Origin: a bacterium
GTDB lineage: Bacteria > UBA9089 > UBA9088 > JAGUXG01
Assembly (NCBI GenBank): GCA_030018505.1
Contig: JASEHO010000021.1
Location: 1-16,383 of the forward strand
DNA: 16,383 nucleotides
Reading direction: 5' to 3'
Within the stretch, counting starts at the first letter, position 1; every line of letters begins with the position of its first letter. The position numbers were made by a program, and so were the translations under genes. This document shows positions 7,017 through 14,100 of the stretch, one piece after another. The notes below the pieces were generated by a model. That model made no database searches. It was not told the DNA's origin and saw nothing but the letters and a program-made list of their open reading frames with translations.

Positions 7017-7529
7017 GTGAAATTCAGTGTAGATTTTAGGGATATAAAGGGAATAGATATTCATAAAATAGAAGATTATACTAAGAAGAAGATAAAGGGT
7101 CTTGAAAGGTATTCAAAAAAAGAACTTATCTTCCATGTAGTTATCTCACAGCAAAAAGAAAATTTCTTTTCTGAAATCATAATAAATGGAGATAACCACA
7201 CCCTTCAAAGCAAGGCAAATGCTACAGATATAAAGCTGGCTATTGACCAATGTATAGATAAGGCAAAACGACAGCTTGTCAAGATTAAAGAAAAGGTCTC
7301 TGATCACAAGAAGATTCAACACCTGCCAGAGGCATTGATAGAAAAAGCACCGCCTGAAAAGGCTATCAGAAAAAGAAAGGTAAGCCCTCCATTCCTCTCT
7401 ATTGATCAGGCAAAAGAAGAACTTTCAGCTAAAAAAGTAAGCTTTCTTCTGTTTATTGATTCTGAAACAGAGGAAAAATGCCTCCTTCACCCCACAAAAG
7501 ACAAAAGACTCGAAATCTTAATCCTTTAA
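7017..7529 (+). CDS. hpf: Ribosome hibernation promoting factor, long form
   Basis: Inactivates 70S ribosomes in slow growth; long forms dimerise them into 100S particles. Residues 1-100 are the S30AE/HPF RNA-binding domain (KFSVDFRDIKGIDIHKIEDY, KKIKGLERY, EIIINGDNHTLQSKANATDIKLAIDQCIDK). A charged linker (100-124) leads to the small dimerisation domain (PPFLSIDQAKEELSAKKVSF, FIDSETEEKCLLHPTKD, ending LEILIL). The GTG start at 7017 is supported by alignment with the family N-terminus and by the promoter immediately upstream, which predicts a leaderless transcript. The stop overlaps the ATG of the glycosyltransferase. The 170 residues match the long-form size. Confidence 0.93.
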   Translation: MKFSVDFRDIKGIDIHKIEDYTKKKIKGLERYSKKELIFHVVISQQKENFFSEIIINGDNHTLQSKANATDIKLAIDQCIDKAKRQLVKIKEKVSDHKKIQHLPEALIEKAPPEKAIRKRKVSPPFLSIDQAKEELSAKKVSFLLFIDSETEEKCLLHPTKDKRLEILIL

Positions 7530-8605
7530 TGAGAAGGATTAAGGTCTTGCAATTCCTCAGCACAGCCTACCCAGCAGGAACAGAGCTTTCCACTTTATCC
7601 TTAGTAAGCAGAATGGATAGAGAAAAATTTGATCTGGAGGTCTGTTTTCTCTATCCAAAGGGTCCTCTAAGCAACAAGTTTCTTGCTCAGAATATCAAGT
7701 GTTATCATTTAGATTATGGTCTGGTTAATATCTTTGTCATAGCCTTACGGCTTTACAAGATTCTTAAAATAGGAAGATATGATCTTATTCATATATATGG
7801 ACTCAAGGCAAACATAATAGGCAGGCTTATAGGAAGGTTGGCTGGCTGCAAAAATATCGTGGCTGGCTTACGAAGCATATATCCAGGCAATAAAGAGAGC
7901 AATCTCCATCTTTTTTTAGACAAAATTACCCTCTGCTTAGTGAAACTCTATATCTCAAACTCAAAGACTGCTGTAGATTTCTTGATAGAAAAAGGATACC
8001 CGTCTAAAATCTTTAAGGTGGTGCATTCTGGAATTGACCTTGTTGCCCAGACAAAAAAGCAGGAGAGCAAAGGCTCAACTATCATCACCGTAGCCAGATT
8101 TGAACCACCAAAGGATTATAAAACCTTGCTTTTGGCATTTGATATCCTCAACAAAAAGGGCATTAAGTTTACTTCTCTATTAGTTGGAGGAATGTCAAAG
8201 AAAGAAGAGATGATGGAGCTTTCTGCTCGAATGAACTTGAAAGATAAGGTCTTGTTTTTAGGAGAAAAGGAGAATGTTTCAGAAGATTTAGCAAAATCAG
8301 ATATATTCGCCTTTTCCTCATTATTTGAAGGACTACCAAGGGCTATTATGGAGGCAATGGCTGCCAGTCTTCCAGTTGTGGCGACAGATGTAGGCGGTGT
8401 CTCTGAGCTTGTTAATGATGGAAAAACAGGATTTTTGGTTAAAGCAGAAGATGCTCAGGCTTTAGCAGAAAGCATTGAAAAGTTATTGCTGGATAAAGAC
8501 CTTAGAAAAAGGATGGGAGAGGCTGGAATGGAAAAGATACAAAAAGAGTTTTCTATGGATAGATTAGTGAAAGAGATGGAAGAGATATATACTCAAATTA
8601 CGTAA
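7529..8605 (+). CDS. GT4-family glycosyltransferase
   Basis: GT-B fold retaining glycosyltransferase that moves a sugar from a nucleotide-sugar donor to an unknown acceptor, most likely a membrane-associated glycan. With the start at 7529 (TAATG overlap with hpf) it has 358 residues; the longer frame from 7478 would add 17 atypical residues inside hpf. N-terminal domain: RIKVLQFLSTAYPAGTELST (acceptor side). C-terminal donor domain: TIITVARFEPPKDYKTLL, VLFLGEKENV and the EX7E motif in FEGLPRAIMEAMAA (E267, E275), then VVATDVGGVSELV. Its stop codon TAA (8603-8605) lies inside the palindromic element. Coupling to hpf is odd functionally; the acceptor cannot be deduced. Confidence 0.9.
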   Translation: MRRIKVLQFLSTAYPAGTELSTLSLVSRMDREKFDLEVCFLYPKGPLSNKFLAQNIKCYHLDYGLVNIFVIALRLYKILKIGRYDLIHIYGLKANIIGRLIGRLAGCKNIVAGLRSIYPGNKESNLHLFLDKITLCLVKLYISNSKTAVDFLIEKGYPSKIFKVVHSGIDLVAQTKKQESKGSTIITVARFEPPKDYKTLLLAFDILNKKGIKFTSLLVGGMSKKEEMMELSARMNLKDKVLFLGEKENVSEDLAKSDIFAFSSLFEGLPRAIMEAMAASLPVVATDVGGVSELVNDGKTGFLVKAEDAQALAESIEKLLLDKDLRKRMGEAGMEKIQKEFSMDRLVKEMEEIYTQIT

Positions 8606-8744
8606 CACTTTACTCATTTGAAGTATGGTAATCAGGTAATCGGTAATCAGGTAATCGGTAACAACCAATTGATGCTTTTTCTTTACCGATAACCGATAAC
8701 CTCTTACTATTTACCTTGCACTTCTATCTCGGTAAACAGTTACA
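8601..8744. repeat. Palindromic MITE-like element, copy 2 (144 bp)
   Basis: Same termini as copy 1 (CGTAACACTTTACTC here, GTAAACAGTTACA at the right) and a near-identical right half (TCTTACTATTTACCTTGCAC). The left arm 8627-8662 is 36 nt, one 8-bp GGTAATC(G/A) unit longer than in copy 1; the right arm 8685-8701 is 17 nt, about one unit shorter, so the hairpin is asymmetric. The element overlaps both neighbours: it provides the TAA of the upstream glycosyltransferase (8603-8605) and the TAA of truB (8742-8740, minus). Confidence 0.85.
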
Positions 8745-9624
8745 AGTCATCAAAGTCTGCCAGAACCTTGACAGGCCTGCCTATTCTATTTTCACCCCTA
8801 CCTACTCCAAGCAAGAGACCATCTGAAGATAGAATTCTGAAAAGCCCAACAGGCCCAAGATACCGAAAGGGTTGTCCGTGAAGAATGCGGTAAGGGTCAT
8901 CAACCATCACCTCAGGAAGAAAGGAAAGAATTTCATCTATTGGAAGAACAAGACTTTCTAATTTACCAGCATTGGATTCTTCCAGAAATTTTTCTAAGCT
9001 AATAGCCTTTTCTATCGCAAAATTTCCAATTTTCATCCTTCTAAGATAATTCAAGGTCGCACCTTTAGCCAAAGCCTCTCCAATGTCAGCAAAGAGTGTC
9101 CTGATATATGTTCCACCTGAACATATGACATTAAATCTTGCCTCAGGATGCTCTCCCTCCTTAAAGTCTATGAGGTTTAATCTGTGTATGGTAACCTCCC
9201 TCTCCTTCCTTTCAACAACAATCCCTTTTTTAGCCAGCTTATATAGCCTCTCTCCTTGATGATGCAAGGCTGAAACCATAGGTGGGATTTGCTTAATCTT
9301 TCCGCAAAATCTGGGAATAAGCGCTTCTATATCCTCTCTCTTTATCCTGTTTGCGGACTCCTGGCTTTCTATTTTACCCCATATATCCTGGGTATCTGTT
9401 CTGACACCTATCATCGCACCAGCTACATACTCCTTATGAAGCTCATAAAGGTATTCAACTGTCTTTGTTGCTCGACCAATCAAGATAAGAAGAAGACCAG
9501 TAGCCTGAGGGTCAAGGGTGCCACTATGACCAACCCTTGTTTTTTTTACCTTTCTCTTTATCCTATCAACAACCCCATAAGAGGTGATGCCAGCAGGTTT
9601 ATCTATTAAAATCAGTCCATCCAT
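8740..9624 (-). CDS. truB: tRNA pseudouridine-55 synthase TruB
   Basis: Makes pseudouridine 55 in the T-loop of tRNAs. The 294-residue protein opens with DGLILIDKPAGITSYGVVD and has the catalytic motif GHSGTLDPQATGLLL (32-46) with catalytic D38, followed by KEYVAGAMIGVRTDTQD, PPMVSALHHQGERLY and CSGGTYIRTLFADIGEAL. The C-terminal ~55 residues (GLFRILSSDGLLLGVGRG, RPVKVLADFDDL) resemble the usual extra domain. Last in the flagellar-gene unit, 40 bp after fliL. No Shine-Dalgarno is visible; the leader is a GTGAAAA tandem repeat. Its final codons TTG TAA lie at the end of the palindromic element, so the extreme C-terminus may have been set by insertion. Confidence 0.97.
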   Translation of the reverse strand: MDGLILIDKPAGITSYGVVDRIKRKVKKTRVGHSGTLDPQATGLLLILIGRATKTVEYLYELHKEYVAGAMIGVRTDTQDIWGKIESQESANRIKREDIEALIPRFCGKIKQIPPMVSALHHQGERLYKLAKKGIVVERKEREVTIHRLNLIDFKEGEHPEARFNVICSGGTYIRTLFADIGEALAKGATLNYLRRMKIGNFAIEKAISLEKFLEESNAGKLESLVLPIDEILSFLPEVMVDDPYRILHGQPFRYLGPVGLFRILSSDGLLLGVGRGENRIGRPVKVLADFDDL

Positions 9625-9628
9625 AATA

Positions 9629-9656
9629 TGAAAGTGAAAAGTGAAAAGTGAAAAGT
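9629..9656. repeat. Tandem GTGAAAA heptamer repeat in the truB leader
   Basis: About four units of GTGAAAA (plus strand) fill the 40-bp gap between the second fliL stop and the truB start. Transcribed on the minus strand this is a CACTTTT-repeat leader directly before the truB ATG. Related AAAAGTGAAA sequence occurs in the two preceding gaps of the same operon. Confidence 0.75.
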
Positions 9657-9664
9657 TTTTAGAT

Positions 9665-10180
9665 TTACTGGAGTATCAATTCGCAGTATATCTCCTCTAT
9701 CTGGCCATCTCTCAAGATGTGGTTAAACTCATAGAGAAGCTTCTCTTTGAAGGCTTTCTTTCCCTCAAGTGTGCCTATCTCCGGGGTGCTGGAGATGAGG
9801 ATATCGTTGACTATGTCCCTCATCTGGAGATTTCTCTCCTCAAGCTCCTTTGGCAGGAATTCATATTCTACCTTATAAGCAATAGCTATGCTCTCTATCC
9901 TCACATAAACAGGCTCCTCTGGATTGACCAGCTTTGCCAGAAACTCACCCAATTTATGTGTATGAAGCTTAGGCAGATGAGCAATATGTTTTTCCTTAAT
10001 TGGCTCAATCTCAATCTTCTTTGCCTCAATCATCTTTTTTGAGACAACAATCGCCACGACACAAGCGATAATAATCACTATAACCGCAATAAGTCCCATG
10101 ATGACCATTTTCGGAAGCCCTTTCTTTGGCTTCTTTTCCTTCTCTTTCTCTCCTTCTTCTACTAACTCTTCTTCTGCCAT
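9665..10180 (-). CDS. fliL: Flagellar basal-body protein FliL, paralogue 2
   Basis: FliL sits in the inner membrane around the stator and supports torque. The 171 residues show a short acidic/lysine-rich cytoplasmic N-terminus (1-24), one membrane helix (~25-47, MVIMGLIAVIVIIIACVVAI) and a periplasmic domain with LGEFLAKLVNPEEPVYVRIESIAIAY, then LQMRDIVNDILISSTPEIGTLEGKKAFKEKLL and the C-terminal EIYCELILQ. This matches the FliL pattern of strand, NDIL segment and final F/I-x-x-L-x-x-Q end. It follows a second fliL after 59 bp. No Shine-Dalgarno; the sequence before ATG, CACTTTTATT, is the same as that before its paralogue, suggesting duplication including the leader. Confidence 0.85.
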   Translation of the reverse strand: MAEEELVEEGEKEKEKKPKKGLPKMVIMGLIAVIVIIIACVVAIVVSKKMIEAKKIEIEPIKEKHIAHLPKLHTHKLGEFLAKLVNPEEPVYVRIESIAIAYKVEYEFLPKELEERNLQMRDIVNDILISSTPEIGTLEGKKAFKEKLLYEFNHILRDGQIEEIYCELILQ

Positions 10181-10239
10181 AATAAAAGTGAAAGGTTATC
10201 TGTTTTTAATTTTTAACTTTTCGTTTTTAGTTTAATTAT

Positions 10240-10761
10240 TTACTGGATCAAGACTTCCATATAAATATCAGAAATTTTTCCCTTTACCAGAATAGCATTT
10301 ATCTTCTCAATAAGCTCTTTCTTCAAAGCCTGTTTTCCCTCATAAGTGGCCACATCTGAGGATTTGGTAATCAGGGTATCGTTTATTAGAGACTTTATCT
10401 GCTTCTTCCTCTCCCCAATCTCTGGGGCAAGCCCTTTGGATTTCCCTGTATAAGCAAGGGTAACATTATCAAGCTTCAGGTATCTTGCACGATCCGGGTC
10501 TATCAGTCTCACCAGAAAACCGCCCATATCATAGTTATGCAAGGATTCTGGAGGAAGGACTTCTTCAACATCTTCGTATGGACTCACTATGATATTATAA
10601 GGCTTGGAAGAGTTGACAATGATACCACTAACCAGAGCCGCAATTATAGCCACGACGATAGCTCCAATCAATAAGGCTATAATTTGAACTACAGGATTAG
10701 AGAGACAAGAAGGCTTTTTCTCCTCCTCCTCTTCATCCAATAAAAGCTCATCTTCTGCCAT
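10240..10761 (-). CDS. fliL: Flagellar basal-body protein FliL, paralogue 1
   Basis: 173 residues: acidic N-terminus (DELLLDEEEEEKK), a single membrane helix (~24-49, VVQIIALLIGAIVVAIIAAL), then the periplasmic FliL domain (MGGFLVRLIDPDRARYLKLDNVTLAY, KKQIKSLINDTLITKSSDVATYEGKQALKKEL, ending ISDIYMEVLIQ). It parallels its downstream neighbour along the whole length (MAED/MAEE start, DTLITKSS-type and TYEGKQA-type motifs), so the pair are tandem paralogues of limited identity. It lies between flbD and the second fliL. The leader has no Shine-Dalgarno and could fold through AAAAGTTAAA/TTTAACTTTT. Which copy serves the stator, or whether they form mixed rings, cannot be told. Confidence 0.85.
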   Translation of the reverse strand: MAEDELLLDEEEEEKKPSCLSNPVVQIIALLIGAIVVAIIAALVSGIIVNSSKPYNIIVSPYEDVEEVLPPESLHNYDMGGFLVRLIDPDRARYLKLDNVTLAYTGKSKGLAPEIGERKKQIKSLINDTLITKSSDVATYEGKQALKKELIEKINAILVKGKISDIYMEVLIQ

Positions 10762-10807
10762 AATAAAAGTGAAAAGTTAAAAGTGAAAATATCTCTCTTT
10801 AACTTTT
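10762..10807. repeat. AAAAGTG-rich inverted repeat in the fliL paralogue 1 leader
   Basis: AAAAGTTAAA (10772-10781) and TTTAACTTTT (10798-10807) are perfect inverse complements around an AAGTGAAAATATCTCTC-type loop. The structure overlaps the flbD stop codon. A looser version (AAAAGTGAAAGG...AACTTTTCG) occupies the next gap at 10183-10221. Confidence 0.6.
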
Positions 10808-11003
10808 AGTCTTCCTGGGCAATCCACCCCAAACTCTTTCTATATTTTATGGTCATCTCTACTATCTTGTCAAGACTCTCTCTCACCACATATCTTTGAC
10901 CAGAGTTAAGGGTGATGACAGTATCAGGCGTCTCCTCAATGGTCTCAATGAGATGAGGATTAAGAAAGAATTTCTTGTCATTCAATCTGGTAAGTTCAAT
11001 CAT
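10806..11003 (-). CDS. flbD: Flagellar protein FlbD (SwrD-like)
   Basis: 65-residue protein fitting the short FlbD family: MIELTRLNDKKFFLNPHLIETIEETPDTVITLNSG, then RYVVRESLDKIVEMTIKYRKSLG. In Bacillus subtilis the homologue SwrD raises flagellar motor power; the family is typically placed after flgE, as here. A weak AGGGA lies about 6 nt before the ATG. The gene is separated from flgE by a strong terminator, so its expression depends on read-through or an unseen promoter. The usual motA and motB genes that often follow flbD are missing; fliL comes directly. Confidence 0.92.
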   Translation of the reverse strand: MIELTRLNDKKFFLNPHLIETIEETPDTVITLNSGQRYVVRESLDKIVEMTIKYRKSLGWIAQED

Positions 11004-11046
11004 TTTTTATTCCCTATTTTTTGTAAAGAAAGCTTAATCTCGGTAT

Positions 11047-11091
11047 AAAAAACAAAGCCACGAAAATTTGGAGGGTTTCTTCGTGGCTTTG
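11047..11091 (-). terminator. Rho-independent terminator after flgE
   Basis: On the minus strand a perfect 12-bp stem CAAAGCCACGAA / TTCGTGGCTTTG (11091-11080 and 11064-11053) with a 15-nt loop is followed by six T residues (11052-11047). The lack of a comparable T run on the other side fixes the direction. It lies 46 bp after the flgE stop and upstream of flbD, so it should reduce transcription of flbD, both fliL genes and truB relative to flgD and flgE. Confidence 0.88.
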
Positions 11092-11137
11092 CTTATTCTC
11101 TCCCCTAAACTCCCTAATTCTACTCAATACCTGAAAT

Positions 11138-14100
11138 TTACCTCTTGAGGTTGACTATCTCTGTCAGCACCTGGTCATCAGTGACAATTATCCTTGAGTT
11201 CGCCTGAAAGGCTCTCTGGGCAATAATCAGGTCTGTAAACTCCTCAACTAAGTCAACATTCGCCATCTCTAATCTGCCTGATTGAATAGTTCCTCTTCCA
11301 TCCTTAGCTGGTGTGCCTATCTTCGCCTCTCCAGAGTTCAGGGTCTCTAAGAAGGTTGTGCCTGATTCTTTCACAAGACCTGATGGGTTGGCAAAGATAG
11401 CCAGAGCAATCTGCCCAACCTCCTGAACCTGATCGTTACTATAGCTGCCAACAACCACACCCTGGCTATCTATAGTTGTGGATTTCAACACGCCCTTGGC
11501 ATAGCCATCCTGAGAGGTTATGGATGCATCGCTCTTATCTGCCTTGAACTGATGAATCTTGGCAAAATCAATGGCTATCTGAACAGCCGGCGCACCCTTT
11601 TCTGGAGGGGGTGCAGAGCCTTGTTTTCCTGGGTCAAAAAGAAGCCCTTTTTGGAACTTTGAACCAGCAATCCTCTCATCCGATGGAGATTCAAAGATCT
11701 TAGAATTCTCCTTGTCATAATCCCCCTTCTCATCAAACATCAATAGCCCATATCCGGCAAACTTGCTCTTTTCAGATGATGGATTGAGCACAGACCAGAC
11801 CCATCTATTGACAGATAACCTTTCAAAGGTAAAGGTTGTATCCCAAGCTACGCCTAAGGCATCATAGAGCTTCCTTGGGGCATTAAATAGATAGCCTGAA
11901 TTCCGCTCGCTGATAACAGCCGCACCCTCATCTGAAGCCTTATACCCCGAATAAGTAGTATCAACTGAGGTATTTGGTGTAAAGGTTAAAGACTCGGGCC
12001 CGTCATTTCCATTAGGCACAAAGAGATCAGCAGAGAGCGGGCTCACCTGACGATAGTCAACTGTAACATCACCTGTGCCATATGACCTGTCAAGAATTAC
12101 CTGATCAACGCCATTAGCCCCACCTCCATCAATAAAGGTATAGTCCGACTGGCTCTGGATAACATTATTTACCTTGAGGACAAGGGTAGATGGGTCTGCA
12201 TCTGGATTCTTTAAGTCAAAACCATTTAACCGTGTATAGTCAATATAAATGGTATCACCACTACTTGTGGGATTTGCAGTAATAACAATCATATCCTCGC
12301 CACCTGTGCCAGCATTATCCATAAAGGTAATATTAGCCTTTGGAACCATAGTTACAGCCCCACCTGCTGACTGCCTCCAGACAACAATAGTGTTCTTATC
12401 AACATCGCCGTGGCTAAGATATAGGTTCCATGAAGGTGGAGTGCCAGTAGGGGCAATCAACTGAAATCTGCCACCTACAAATTCAGACACCCTACCAACA
12501 TTCTTCGCAATACCCGTAACATCTAATTTCACAGCCTGAGTGCCTGCTTTTCCTAAACCGGCTACACCTACCTTTTCAGCCTTTACCTCGTTTGAAGCGA
12601 CATTTATCCTGAAGAAGTCCTTACCTGTTCCTGATGCCTTTGTCGTATCAGCCCATCCTGTCTCAGGTGTTGGTCTCTCCCGAAGAAGATCCATAACACC
12701 ATTATTATTTCCACCCTCAACAGTACCCAAAGATATGTTTATCTCTGAGAAAAAGGGTGTCGAGCCGTTCTCAGAGAGGCTAATCCTGGCTCCTTCTGTT
12801 CTTGACTTTATCTTGAACCTGTCTGTGGTTGAGTCATACTCTATAGAGACCTTAGCATCTGAAGCGTTTATCTCGTTTAATAGAGTTTGAACAGTAACAT
12901 AATTAGAAAGGTTTATCTCCTTAGAGGAGTATGTGCCAGAATCCGTAGCTATGGTTATGGTTCCATTTATTGTACCTGAATCAAACTGATTCCAGCTTCC
13001 GGCTAAGTTAACTGCAGATGAGCCATCTTTGACCTCACGGCTGGAGACAATCTCTGGGACAGCCTCTGTGTCTCTAAAGTTGTTTATAACCTTATAGTCA
13101 GAGTTCATTTGCAGGATACCCTTAGCATCAACTGTCTTGTTGTAATTATAGTCTCCTGTAACCATATCCCCTGTGCTGTAAGGAGAACCTGGTACAGTTA
13201 CAGGCTGTAAACCAGTAGTAAGAAGCTTTGCCTTAGTCAGGAAGCCATCTGAGGTGCTCTGCCTAACCCTGACATTATTGCCTGTATTCATTATTGTAAA
13301 TCTATCTGTCTTCTCATCATACCTCAAGGTTATCGGAAGTGCGTTGGTATTGCTCGTAACATTACCAGCGATAGCAGTGTTCACATAGTCAAGAAACTCG
13401 TTGACTGAGACATAGGAATCCAGGTTATTAGAGGTCCATGTTGCAAGCTCTCCTACCGAGGTTGTCCAGGAGAAGGTGATATTAGAATTTGCACCAGCAA
13501 TTGCATCCTTAAACCCATCGTTAAACCCTGCCCTTTGGAAATCCTTAGAGAGATTGAGCTTGTTAGTAACAACCTCTTCCCTGCTCTTTGGATTGGTATC
13601 AGCAGGAAGATAGTTCCCGATAACAGAACCAGCTGCCGCCCTTCCTTCACCAAACATCTTGGCATGTGTAAGAAACCCTTCGGTATGAGACTGCCAGAGG
13701 TATATTCCAGCTTTATTTGTCAACTTAAACCTATCCTCCACAGCATCATAAGAGAAGCTTATCAGGCCTGTTCCTGCCTTTCCATTTACAGAGGCCTCAA
13801 CAATAGCCAAAAAGTCAGCCACAGTAGCATAAGAAGAGAGGTGACCAGATGTCCAGGTTTGACTCCCGCCATCCCAGGTGATGGTTATAGTTGAAGAAAG
13901 TGCGATACTGCTCATCACTAATGAAGGTGCAACATTAAACCCTGCCTTCTCAAAAGACTTTGATGTATCAAGACTATTTCTGACAACCTCTTCTTTGCTC
14001 ACTGTAGAGAAGAAGGTTATCTGATCAACACCACCCTCACCAAGGTTGTTATTAAACCTATATCCAACCTTATCTACAGCCCCACCATTTATCTTCATCT

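Noticed and set aside
7478..7528. Longer start for the glycosyltransferase (17 extra residues from 7478)
   Set aside because: It would lie inside the hpf C-terminal domain; the extra residues are atypical, while MRRIKVLQFLS at 7529 fits the family and the TAATG overlap.
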